Shown: piece after piece, positions 1 through 5,744 of the stretch
Numbering within the stretch: position 1 is the stretch's first letter
Layout of the letters: each line of letters starts with the position of its first letter
Assembly (NCBI GenBank): GCA_900543715.1
Contig: UQSX01000105.1
Span: 1-9,278, forward strand
Origin: an uncultured Blautia sp.
Lineage (GTDB): Bacteria > Bacillota > Clostridia > Lachnospirales > Lachnospiraceae
Direction: 5' to 3'
Length of the DNA stretch: 9,278 nucleotides
Made by a program: the position numbers and the translations under genes
The notes under the pieces: generated by a model
Database searches by the model: none
Told to the model about the DNA's origin: nothing
Seen by the model: the letters and a program-made list of their open reading frames with translations, nothing else

Positions 1-38
1 CATAGGATCAAAGGAAGTGAGAACAGGGAGGAAAGCGC

Positions 39-233
39 GTGGAGGTTAGTTTACTGTTTAAAATAGGAGCGGTGGGAATTCTGGTGTCTGTGCTGTGCCA
101 GATCCTGAAGCACAGCCAGAGAGAGGAACTGGCCTTTCTCACCAGTCTGGCAGGTCTGGTGCTGGTACTGTTCTGGATCCTGCCTTATATTTATGATCTG
201 TTTCGGACGATCCAGGAATTATTCGCATTGTAA
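39..233 (+). CDS. spoIIIAC: Stage III sporulation protein AC (SpoIIIAC)
   Basis: This is a 64-residue, very hydrophobic protein with two membrane segments (about residues 5-22 and 33-52) joined by a short polar loop containing K-H-S-Q-R-E-E. Size and layout match SpoIIIAC (usually 64-68 residues), and the patterns FKIGAVGILVSVL, REE-AFLTSLAG and VLFWILPYI-DLF are typical of the family. It is a membrane component of the SpoIIIA-SpoIIQ channel in the mother-cell membrane around the forespore; its exact role is not settled. The start is GTG, with a GGGAGG ribosome-binding site at 27-32 ending 6 bases upstream. It is followed after 12 bases by spoIIIAD. In known systems the operon is driven by sigma-E from a promoter ahead of spoIIIAA, which would lie left of this window. 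The TAG at 3-5 may be the end of spoIIIAB, but two bases are too few to show it. Confidence 0.95.
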   Translation: MEVSLLFKIGAVGILVSVLCQILKHSQREELAFLTSLAGLVLVLFWILPYIYDLFRTIQELFAL

Positions 234-245
234 GGGGGACTGAGG

Positions 246-632
246 ATGGAAGTGGTAAGAATCGTTATGCTGGGGATGACAGGGGTGCTTCTGGGACTTT
301 TTCTGAAAGGAACAAGACCGGAATATTCGGTCTACCTCAGCCTGGCAGCAGGGATCCTGATATTCTTCTATATGATAGATAAGCTTTCCTATCTTTTTTC
401 TTCTGTGATGAAAATACAGGATTACCTCCCATTAGACATCAAATATCTTACCACACTTCTGAAAATCATAGGAATCACCTATATCGGCCAGTTTTCCTCG
501 GGAATCTGCAAAGACGCAGGCTACGGTTCCATAGGAACCCAGATTGAGATTTTTACCAAACTTTATATCATGGTCCTGTCTATGCCGGTGCTCCTGGCTC
601 TTATGGAAGCCATTCACGGCTTCCTGTCATGA
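246..632 (+). CDS. spoIIIAD: Stage III sporulation protein AD (SpoIIIAD)
   Basis: This is a 128-residue integral membrane protein, close to the usual length of about 130. Hydrophobic segments lie at about residues 5-20, 28-48, 67-82 and 106-124. Conserved features include LKGTRPEYSVYLSLAAG in the N-terminal half, a central YLTTLLKIIGITYIGQF segment, then SGICKDAGYGSIGTQIEIFTK and a C-terminal hydrophobic segment. That glycine/alanine-rich part with its KDAGY core is a SpoIIIAD signature. It belongs to the SpoIIIA-SpoIIQ channel together with AC and AE. A purine-rich AAGGGGG site at 232-238 ends 7 bases before the ATG. The TGA stop overlaps the ATG of spoIIIAE by four bases (ATGA), so the two are probably translationally coupled. 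Confidence 0.95.
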   Translation: MEVVRIVMLGMTGVLLGLFLKGTRPEYSVYLSLAAGILIFFYMIDKLSYLFSSVMKIQDYLPLDIKYLTTLLKIIGITYIGQFSSGICKDAGYGSIGTQIEIFTKLYIMVLSMPVLLALMEAIHGFLS

Positions 633-1837
633 GAAGGAAAAAGAGACAAAAGAGAAGGGCGCTTACAGCAGGGATCCTTTTGGGCCTTCTGGCCTTCTTT
701 TTTTCTCCTGTGCTTGTTTCAGCCGCAGAAGAACAGAGTGAAAAGTCTCAGACAGAAGAAGAGCTGCTCCGGGAACAGGAGGAAAGCCAGGAGGCCCTTC
801 TGGAGGGACTGGAGCTGGGGAAGATGCAGGAAGCGGTAAACGAGCTGCTGGGGGAGGAGACCTTCAGTGTCCGGGAAGCCCTGGAGCGGATACTTTCCGG
901 AGAGGAAGTCTTTTCCTTAGATTTTCTTCTGGAAACTGTCCGGGGATTTTTATATGAGCATTTTCTGGCAGACCGGGAAGTGCTTTTTCAGGTAGTCCTG
1001 CTGGTGCTTCTGGCTGCTCTGTTTACCAATTTTACCAATGTATTTTCCGGCAGCCAGGCGGGAGAGGCCAGTTTTTATATTGTATATATGCTTCTCCTGG
1101 ATCTTTTGATCCATTCCTTTGGAACGCTTAGTGCAGATCTGTCTGGAAGCCTGGAAGATCTGACCGCTTTTATGCAGGCCCTTATGCCTTCCTATTTCCT
1201 GGCAGTAACGGCGGCCTCCGGCGCAGCCACTGCCATGGTCTTTTACGAAATGGTCCTTGGGGTCATCTATCTGATACAGGTGCTTCTTTTACAAGCCGTG
1301 ATCCCCGGTATCCAGGCTTATGTGATCATACAGCTGATCAACTATCTGCATAAAGAAGACTTTTTGTCTAAGCTGGCGGATCTGCTGAAGACTATTCTGG
1401 AATGGACGATGAGGACCATTACAGCGGTGGTCATCGGTATGGAACTGATCCAGAACATGGTCAGTCCGGCTCTGGATTCCCTGAAGCGGGACGCCCTGGG
1501 AAAGACAGCGGCCTCCATTCCCGGTATAGGGAATGTGATCGACGGGGCTACGGAAGTAGCCCTTGGGACCGCAGTGCTGATCCGCAATTGTCTGGGGGTT
1601 ACAGGGATCGTGATCTTGGTGATCCTGGGTCTTCCCCCTGTCATAAAGCTGGCAGTGAATGTCCTCGCCTATAAACTTCTGGCAGCCCTGCTCCAGCCGG
1701 TTTCTGACAGAAGGATGACAGGCTGTCTTTTGGCTATGGGAGAAGGCTGCAGGCTGCTTTTAAAGGTGCTGCTTACCGTGGAGCTCCTTCTGTTGATCAC
1801 CATTGCCATTTTGTCGGTATCTTTCATATCTCATTAA
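629..1837 (+). CDS. spoIIIAE: Stage III sporulation protein AE (SpoIIIAE)
   Basis: At 402 residues this is the largest SpoIIIA membrane protein and close to the family's usual size of about 400. It starts with a basic stretch (MRRKKRQKRR) and a hydrophobic core (about 12-31) ending in VSAAEE, which looks like a cleavable signal peptide. A glutamate-rich region (about 34-95) follows, then about seven or eight membrane segments (near 118-138, 147-165, 187-215, 217-238, 256-275, 311-336, 340-356 and 374-398). The motif IPGIGNVIDGATEVALG near residues 297-313 fits the conserved C-terminal region. SpoIIIAE is a polytopic channel component needed for late forespore gene expression. No ribosome-binding site is visible before the ATG, so translation probably depends on coupling to spoIIIAD through the ATGA overlap. 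Confidence 0.95.
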   Translation: MRRKKRQKRRALTAGILLGLLAFFFSPVLVSAAEEQSEKSQTEEELLREQEESQEALLEGLELGKMQEAVNELLGEETFSVREALERILSGEEVFSLDFLLETVRGFLYEHFLADREVLFQVVLLVLLAALFTNFTNVFSGSQAGEASFYIVYMLLLDLLIHSFGTLSADLSGSLEDLTAFMQALMPSYFLAVTAASGAATAMVFYEMVLGVIYLIQVLLLQAVIPGIQAYVIIQLINYLHKEDFLSKLADLLKTILEWTMRTITAVVIGMELIQNMVSPALDSLKRDALGKTAASIPGIGNVIDGATEVALGTAVLIRNCLGVTGIVILVILGLPPVIKLAVNVLAYKLLAALLQPVSDRRMTGCLLAMGEGCRLLLKVLLTVELLLLITIAILSVSFISH

Positions 1838-1842
1838 GGAGG
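1837..1842 (+). promoter_or_regulatory. Ribosome-binding site that decides the spoIIIAF start
   Basis: AGGAGG lies immediately after the spoIIIAE stop codon and overlaps its last base. It is 7 bases from the ATG at 1850 but only one base from the in-frame GTG at 1844. The spacing favours 1850 as the start of spoIIIAF. Confidence 0.8.
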
Positions 1843-1849
1843 AGTGAAG

Positions 1850-2167
1850 ATGGCGGAAAGCATTTATTCCTGGATACAGAATCTGTCCTGCTTTTTTATA
1901 CTGGCCTCTGCAGTGATGCATTTTCTGCCGGAAAACAGCTACAAAAAGTATGTACAGTTTTATATGGGGCTTCTGCTAATCCTGGTGATCCTTTCCCCGG
2001 TTTTTCAGTTCACCGGCCTGGAGGAGGAGATTGACGGCTTTGTGAAAGAATTTCAGGATACCCAGACGGAGAGAGAAGAGTGGCAGAGAAAGGCCCGGGA
2101 ATGGGAGGAGTCCTGGAATGAAAGCAGGGAAGGGGAAGCCATAAAAGGGCAGGAGGTGGTTCCATGA
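1850..2167 (+). CDS. spoIIIAF: Stage III sporulation protein AF (SpoIIIAF), short form
   Basis: This is a 105-residue protein starting at the ATG best placed after the ribosome-binding site; a GTG at 1844 would add two residues. Two membrane segments are visible (about residues 9-26 and 36-54), with the family-like PENSYKKYVQFYMGLLLILVILSPV between and through them. The last 50 residues are charged, rich in Glu and Trp, and probably helical. B. subtilis SpoIIIAF is about 206 residues and carries a soluble ring-building domain after the two membrane segments. Here that domain is absent, and the gene ends directly in spoIIIAG through an ATGA overlap. The identity rests on the position between AE and AG and on the two-helix N-terminal half. 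The role is inferred to be membrane anchoring or assembly of the SpoIIIA complex. Confidence 0.88.
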   Translation: MAESIYSWIQNLSCFFILASAVMHFLPENSYKKYVQFYMGLLLILVILSPVFQFTGLEEEIDGFVKEFQDTQTEREEWQRKAREWEESWNESREGEAIKGQEVVP

Positions 2168-2643
2168 AGTCTTTGGAAAAATGGATGAAAAAGGAAAATC
2201 TGGGAGTCCTGCTTTTAGTGGGGCTTCTGCTCCTTGTCATTGCCCTTCCAACGAAAAGTAATGAAGAAAACACAGAAACAGAGGCGGAGGATCAGGAAAG
2301 GGACCAGAACCTTCAGGATCAGGACTGGCAGACAAAGATGGAGGAACGGCTGGTGGAGGTGCTGGAACAGGTTCAGGGAGTGGGAAAAGCAGAAGTGTTC
2401 CTTACCTGTGAGGGCACCCAGGAAAAGGTGGTGGAAAAAGATGAGACAGAGACCGTCTATGAACGGGACTCCAGAGGAAATCAGACCCCCTATGTGTCTT
2501 CAGAGATCTATCCTAAAGTTACAGGAGTTCTGGTGGTGGCCCAGGGAGGGGATGATCCGGTGGTGATCCAGAATATTCAGGAGGCTGTACAGGTATTATT
2601 TCAGGTGGAAGCCCATAAAATTAAAGTAATGAAAATGAATTAG
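2164..2643 (+). CDS. spoIIIAG: Stage III sporulation protein AG (SpoIIIAG), ring-forming channel protein
   Basis: This is a 159-residue single-pass protein with a short basic N terminus, one membrane helix (about 13-29), an acidic/Gln linker (about 31-55) and a C-terminal ring-building domain (about 56-159). The domain begins ERLVEVLEQVQGVGKAEVFLT, contains an insertion rich in charged residues (about 84-117), and ends PKVTGVLVVAQGG followed by a V-I-Q-N-I-Q-E-A-V helix and HKIKVMKM. This is the SpoIIIAG pattern. In B. subtilis the protein forms a large ring in the intermembrane space, with a fold related to EscJ/PrgK of type III secretion. That protein is about 229 residues, so this version is compact, mainly in the linker and insertion. 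AGGAGG at 2151-2156 is 7 bases before the ATG, which overlaps the spoIIIAF stop. Confidence 0.95.
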   Translation: MKSLEKWMKKENLGVLLLVGLLLLVIALPTKSNEENTETEAEDQERDQNLQDQDWQTKMEERLVEVLEQVQGVGKAEVFLTCEGTQEKVVEKDETETVYERDSRGNQTPYVSSEIYPKVTGVLVVAQGGDDPVVIQNIQEAVQVLFQVEAHKIKVMKMN

Positions 2644-2648
2644 AGGAG
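2643..2648 (+). promoter_or_regulatory. Ribosome-binding site that decides the spoIIIAH start
   Basis: GAGGAG overlaps the last base of the spoIIIAG stop. It is only one base from the ATG at 2650 but 7 bases from the in-frame ATG at 2656, which favours 2656 (MKKIFKKNQ) as the start of spoIIIAH. Confidence 0.75.
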
Positions 2649-2655
2649 AATGTGT

Positions 2656-3441
2656 ATGAAAAAAATCTTCAAGAAAAATCAGGTTATCATTACGGCCCTG
2701 GCTATTATGATCGCTGTGGCGGGATACATTAATTACTCAGACGATCATCTGGGAATGGACAGCACCTTGGAAAGCCTGGGAAGCAGCGGGGATGGGGACG
2801 CCGCCCAGACAGCCTCCGACACCGATGGGATCGTAGAGGAGATTGAAAGCCTGGACTATGATCTGACAGATGAGACTGCTCTGCTGGAAGAAAACAGTCA
2901 GGCAGCCCAGGAAGAAGACGCCCAGGGCCAGGATACACAGGCCCAGTCTGAGGATACACAGGACACGGAAAATCAGGAGATAGAAGCCCAGGAGGGAACG
3001 GATACTGCAGACGCCTCAGGAGGAGATGCTGCCCAGACAGAGACTCCCGGAGAGGCAGTGCTTACCGGCGCCTCTATTTTTGCCGCCCAGGCAAAGATAA
3101 GCAGAGAGCAGGTACGTTCCGCCAATAAGGAGACTCTTTTAGAAATCATCAATAACGAAAACTTGGGTGACGAACAGAAGCAGGAAGCAGTAAATTCCAT
3201 GGTAAACATGACAGACCTGGCAGAGCAGGAAGAGGCGGCAGAACTGCTTTTAGAGGCCCAGGGCTTTACAGATGTAGTCGTAAATCTTACCGGGGAAAGC
3301 GCTGATGTAATTGTGCCCCAGGCCTATATGGAAGACGCCAGCAGAGCTCAGATCGAAGATATCGTAAAGCGGAAAACCAGTGTTCCCGTGGAGAATATTG
3401 TGATCACTCCATTGGAAGAAGGAACTGAGGGAAATGAATAA
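2656..3441 (+). CDS. spoIIIAH: Stage III sporulation protein AH (SpoIIIAH), SpoIIQ partner
   Basis: This is a 261-residue single-pass protein; an ATG at 2650 would add two residues but sits too close to the ribosome-binding site. A basic N terminus (MKKIFKK) precedes one membrane helix (about 9-26). A long acidic, Gln/Ala/Thr-rich linker follows (about 28-135), then the C-terminal ring-building domain (about 145-255). The domain contains LEIINNENLGDEQKQEAVN, then a second helix ending LLLEAQGF and the strands TDVVVNL, ADVIV and ENIVITPL. B. subtilis SpoIIIAH (218 residues) binds forespore SpoIIQ through this domain to join the two membranes. No Lys or Arg occurs from residue 8 to 146. Two 11-base direct repeats (GGATACACAGG at 2931 and 2952) lie in the linker. 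It is the last gene of the operon. Confidence 0.95.
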   Translation: MKKIFKKNQVIITALAIMIAVAGYINYSDDHLGMDSTLESLGSSGDGDAAQTASDTDGIVEEIESLDYDLTDETALLEENSQAAQEEDAQGQDTQAQSEDTQDTENQEIEAQEGTDTADASGGDAAQTETPGEAVLTGASIFAAQAKISREQVRSANKETLLEIINNENLGDEQKQEAVNSMVNMTDLAEQEEAAELLLEAQGFTDVVVNLTGESADVIVPQAYMEDASRAQIEDIVKRKTSVPVENIVITPLEEGTEGNE

Positions 3442-3448
3442 AAGGCCC

Positions 3449-3477
3449 TTGACACCTCTGTAAGGGTATACTACAAT
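3449..3477 (+). promoter_or_regulatory. Sigma-A-type promoter for prfC
   Basis: A perfect -35 TTGACA (3449-3454) is separated by 17 bases from a near-consensus -10 TACAAT (3472-3477), so transcription should start near 3484. The promoter begins only 8 bases after the spoIIIAH stop. A 5-base inverted repeat, CCCTT (3446-3450) and AAGGG (3462-3466), overlaps the -35 and the spacer. Confidence 0.85.
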
Positions 3478-3524
3478 AGCGTCAGTGTGCATTTTTGGAG
3501 AAAAACAACACCTTTAAATAGAGA

Positions 3525-3530
3525 AGGAGG
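3525..3530 (+). promoter_or_regulatory. Ribosome-binding site that decides the prfC start
   Basis: AGGAGG is 7 bases upstream of the GTG at 3538. The reading frame stays open back to a GTG at 3487, but that codon would lie about three bases after the predicted start of transcription and has no ribosome-binding site. Confidence 0.85.
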
Positions 3531-3537
3531 GCCAACA

Positions 3538-5130
3538 GTGGCTGACTATACCAAAGAAATATCAAAAAGACGTACATTTGCAATTATTTCTCATCCGGAT
3601 GCCGGAAAGACCACTTTGACAGAAAAATTCCTCCTCTACGGAGGAGCCATTAATCTGGCGGGAAGCGTTAAGGGAAAGGCTACCGCCCGTCATGCGGTTT
3701 CAGACTGGATGGAGATTGAAAAGGAGAGAGGTATTTCCGTAACCTCCTCTGTGCTGCAGTTTAACTATGATGGTTACTGCATAAACATATTGGATACTCC
3801 GGGACATCAGGACTTTTCAGAGGATACCTACCGTACTCTTATGGCTGCAGACTCTGCAGTCATGGTCATTGACGCATCCAAAGGTGTGGAGGCCCAGACC
3901 AGAAAGCTTTTTAAAGTATGTGCTATGCGGCATATTCCTATCTTTACTTTTATTAATAAGATGGATAGGGATGCCAACGACACCTTTGACCTTTTAGACG
4001 ATATCGAAAAAGAACTGGGAATCCCTACCTGTCCGGTAAACTGGCCTATCGGCTCCGGAAAGAAGTTTCGGGGAGTTTATGACAGAGAGACCAGAAAGGT
4101 CCTGACCTTTTCTGATACGATGAAAGGCACCAAGGAAGGTATCGAGGAAGAAGTGGGGATTGAAGAAGCCCGTCTGGACGAAGTCATTGATCCGGATCAG
4201 AAAGAGCAGCTTTTAGAAGAGATCGAACTGCTGGACGGAGCCAGTGCAGAGTTTGACCAGGAGAAAGTAGACAAAGGAGAACTGTCTCCGGTGTTTTTTG
4301 GTTCCGCTCTTACCAACTTCGGCGTAGAGACCTTTCTGAAACATTTCCTGAAGATGACCTCCTCTCCTCTGCCCAGAATGTCAGATGAAGGAGAGATCGA
4401 TCCCATGGATTCAGATTTCTCTGCCTTTGTTTTTAAGATCCAGGCGAACATGAACAAGAACCACAGAGACAGGATCGCATTTATGCGGATCTGTTCCGGA
4501 AAGTTTGAAGCCTCTGCAGAAGTTTATCATGTCCAGGGGAATAAGAAAATGCGCCTGTCCCAGCCTCAGCAGATGATGGCTCAGGACCGCCATGTGGTAG
4601 ATGAAGCCTATGCAGGAGACATCATCGGCGTCTTTGACCCGGGGATCTTTTCTATCGGCGACACCGTCTGCGCTCCGGGAAGAAAGATCCGGTATGAGGG
4701 AATTCCTACCTTTGCCCCGGAACATTTCGCCAGGGTGCGGCTTTTAGACAGTATGAAGAGAAAACAGTTTGTAAAAGGCATCAACCAGATCGCCCAGGAA
4801 GGTGCTATCCAGATTTTCCAGGAGATCATGGGAGGCATGGAAGAGATCATCGTAGGAGTAGTAGGTGTGCTCCAGTTCGACGTGCTGAAATACCGTCTGG
4901 AAAATGAATACAATGTGGATATCCGTCTGGAGTCTCTGCCTTATGAGCACATCCGCTGGATCGAGAACAAGGAAGAAGTGGATGTGAAGAAGCTGACGGG
5001 AACTTCTGATATGAAGAAGGTTATGGATCTGAAAGGAAATCCGCTGCTTCTGTTTATCAACAGCTGGAGCATTGGAATGACTTTAGACAGAAATGAAGGT
5101 TTAAAGCTTGCAGAATTTTCCAAGAACTGA
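3538..5130 (+). CDS. prfC: Peptide chain release factor 3 (RF3)
   Basis: This 530-residue translational GTPase matches the length of RF3 (529 residues in E. coli). RF3 releases RF1 or RF2 from the ribosome after peptide release and recycles them. The GTPase motifs are clear: G1 HPDAGKTT (about 19-26), G2 ERGISVTSS (63-71), G3 DTPGHQDF (86-93), G4 NKMD (140-143) and G5 GSAL (255-258). The MEIEKERGIS stretch and the run of domain II and III sequence ending near GVLQFDVLKYRLE separate RF3 from EF-G. The GTG start is chosen from the ribosome-binding site and the predicted start of transcription, and gives the family-typical N terminus ADYTKEISKRRTFAIISHPDAGKT. The gene has its own promoter and terminator, so it is probably monocistronic. 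It may also receive read-through from spoIIIA. Confidence 0.97.
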   Translation: MADYTKEISKRRTFAIISHPDAGKTTLTEKFLLYGGAINLAGSVKGKATARHAVSDWMEIEKERGISVTSSVLQFNYDGYCINILDTPGHQDFSEDTYRTLMAADSAVMVIDASKGVEAQTRKLFKVCAMRHIPIFTFINKMDRDANDTFDLLDDIEKELGIPTCPVNWPIGSGKKFRGVYDRETRKVLTFSDTMKGTKEGIEEEVGIEEARLDEVIDPDQKEQLLEEIELLDGASAEFDQEKVDKGELSPVFFGSALTNFGVETFLKHFLKMTSSPLPRMSDEGEIDPMDSDFSAFVFKIQANMNKNHRDRIAFMRICSGKFEASAEVYHVQGNKKMRLSQPQQMMAQDRHVVDEAYAGDIIGVFDPGIFSIGDTVCAPGRKIRYEGIPTFAPEHFARVRLLDSMKRKQFVKGINQIAQEGAIQIFQEIMGGMEEIIVGVVGVLQFDVLKYRLENEYNVDIRLESLPYEHIRWIENKEEVDVKKLTGTSDMKKVMDLKGNPLLLFINSWSIGMTLDRNEGLKLAEFSKN

Positions 5131-5141
5131 GAATGGGAAGG

Positions 5142-5180
5142 AAAAGCGGTTTTTTGCGGGAAAAGCAAAAAACCGCTTTT
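5142..5180 (+). terminator. Strong intrinsic terminator after prfC
   Basis: A perfect 16-bp stem pairs 5142-5157 with 5165-5180 around a 7-base loop (5158-5164), starting 11 bases after the prfC stop. The stem begins with four A and ends with four T, followed by AATTTTG. The symmetry could let it work in both directions, but no minus-strand gene is present to need that. Confidence 0.92.
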
Positions 5181-5205
5181 AATTTTGTAAGGCTTTTGGT
5201 ATAAT
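5177..5205 (+). promoter_or_regulatory. Extended -10 promoter for the Asp23-family gene
   Basis: A consensus -10 TATAAT (5200-5205) is preceded by TGG (5197-5199), giving the extended -10 pattern TG-N-TATAAT. With 17-base spacing the -35 would be TTTTAA (5177-5182), which is weak and overlaps the 3' arm of the prfC terminator. The predicted start of transcription is near 5212. Confidence 0.75.
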
Positions 5206-5210
5206 AAATC

Positions 5211-5226
5211 ACAGGATATTTCCTGT
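5211..5226 (+). repeat. Short perfect inverted repeat at the Asp23-gene transcription start
   Basis: ACAGGA (5211-5216) and TCCTGT (5221-5226) form a perfect 6-base palindrome around TATT. It lies at the predicted transcription start and just ahead of the ribosome-binding site AGGAGG (5228-5233). It could be an operator or a small hairpin in the leader RNA. Chance occurrence is possible. Confidence 0.4.
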
Positions 5227-5242
5227 TAGGAGGTAGAAAAAT

Positions 5243-5623
5243 ATGGCGGAAGACAGAAACGTATATAAGATACATGACAACGGCTCTCTTGGAGAAGTAC
5301 AGATCGCCGATGAGGTAGTGGCCATCATCGCCGGACTGGCTGCTACAGAGGTAGAGGGCGTGGATTCCATGGCTGGAAATATTACCAACGAACTGGTAGG
5401 AAAGCTGGGTATGAAGAACCTTTCCAAAGGCGTGAAGGTAGACGTGCTGGAGGATGTGGTATGCGTAGACCTGGCTTTGAATATTAAATATGGATACAAT
5501 ATCCTGGAGACCAGCAAGACTGTCCAGGAAAGAGTAAAGGCAGCCATTGAGAACATGACAGGGCTGACTGTTTCCGATGTAAACGTGCGCATTGCCAGCG
5601 TGGAAATCGAAAAGACAAAATAG
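5243..5623 (+). CDS. Asp23/Gls24 (YqhY-like) family protein
   Basis: This is a 126-residue soluble protein that is almost entirely one Asp23 (DUF322) domain. The domain starts GEVQIADEVVAIIAGLAATEV, continues VEGVDSMAG, then has GVKVDVLEDVVCVDLALNIKYGYNI, and ends with the helix VQERVKAAIENMTGL and the strand VSDVNVRIASVEI. There is no signal peptide or membrane segment. The position just before nusB matches B. subtilis yqhY, whose loss in that species has been linked to acetyl-CoA carboxylase control; whether that applies here is unknown because accBC is not adjacent. The ATG is 9 bases after AGGAGG (5228-5233). The gene ends in tandem TAG stops (5621-5626). It has its own promoter and terminator, so it may be expressed separately from both neighbours. 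Confidence 0.92.
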   Translation: MAEDRNVYKIHDNGSLGEVQIADEVVAIIAGLAATEVEGVDSMAGNITNELVGKLGMKNLSKGVKVDVLEDVVCVDLALNIKYGYNILETSKTVQERVKAAIENMTGLTVSDVNVRIASVEIEKTK

Positions 5624-5697
5624 TAGTTCATTTTCCCAGGCAGCGAGCCAAGCGGGGTTGTTGATTGACAAGTAAACATCTAAAAGAGCAGAGAAGT
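5624..5697. other. Non-coding spacer between the Asp23-family gene and the terminator
   Basis: This stretch carries no open reading frame with a ribosome-binding site. It has a weak nested pairing (CCC 5635-5637 with GGG 5654-5656, and GGC 5639-5641 with GCC 5647-5649). It also has an isolated TTGACA (5665-5670) with no acceptable -10 at 16-18 bases, so I do not call a promoter. I see nothing else in it. Confidence 0.4.
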
Positions 5698-5722
5698 AAG
5701 GTGTCTTTTTTAGAGGCACCTT
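5698..5722 (+). terminator. Intrinsic terminator or attenuator just ahead of nusB
   Basis: An 11-bp stem pairs 5698-5708 with 5712-5722, including two G-T wobbles, around a TTT loop. A T-rich tract runs through 5721-5731 (five T, one C, five T). The T tract ends only two bases before the nusB ribosome-binding site. The hairpin most simply ends the Asp23-family transcript. With no clear promoter between it and nusB, it may also limit read-through into nusB. Confidence 0.8.
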
Positions 5723-5733
5723 TTTCTTTTTGA

Positions 5734-5739
5734 AGGAGG
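5734..5739 (+). promoter_or_regulatory. Ribosome-binding site that decides the nusB start
   Basis: AGGAGG is 5 bases before the ATG at 5745. An in-frame TTG at 5730 lies upstream of this site, partly in the terminator T tract, and is not a credible start. Confidence 0.85.
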
Positions 5740-5744
5740 AAACC

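Noticed and set aside
1..5. Possible last codon and TAG stop of spoIIIAB
   Set aside because: The position and frame would fit the gene order, but two bases and a stop codon cannot identify a gene.
2010..2273. Minus-strand open frame across spoIIIAF/spoIIIAG
   Set aside because: It is antisense to the overlapping sporulation genes, low in complexity, and has no ribosome-binding site.
3487..3537. N-terminal extension of prfC from a GTG at 3487
   Set aside because: It lies about three bases after the predicted transcription start, has no ribosome-binding site, and would add 17 residues not typical of RF3. The GTG at 3538 has an ideal site.
5681..5690. boxA-like TGCTCTTTTA near nusB
   Set aside because: It reads as boxA only on the minus strand, so it would not be present in the nusB transcript.
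5665..5693. TTGACA as a -35 for a nusB promoter
   Set aside because: At 16-18 bases downstream there is nothing like TATAAT (the 17-base position reads GCAGAG), and transcripts would run straight into the terminator at 5698.
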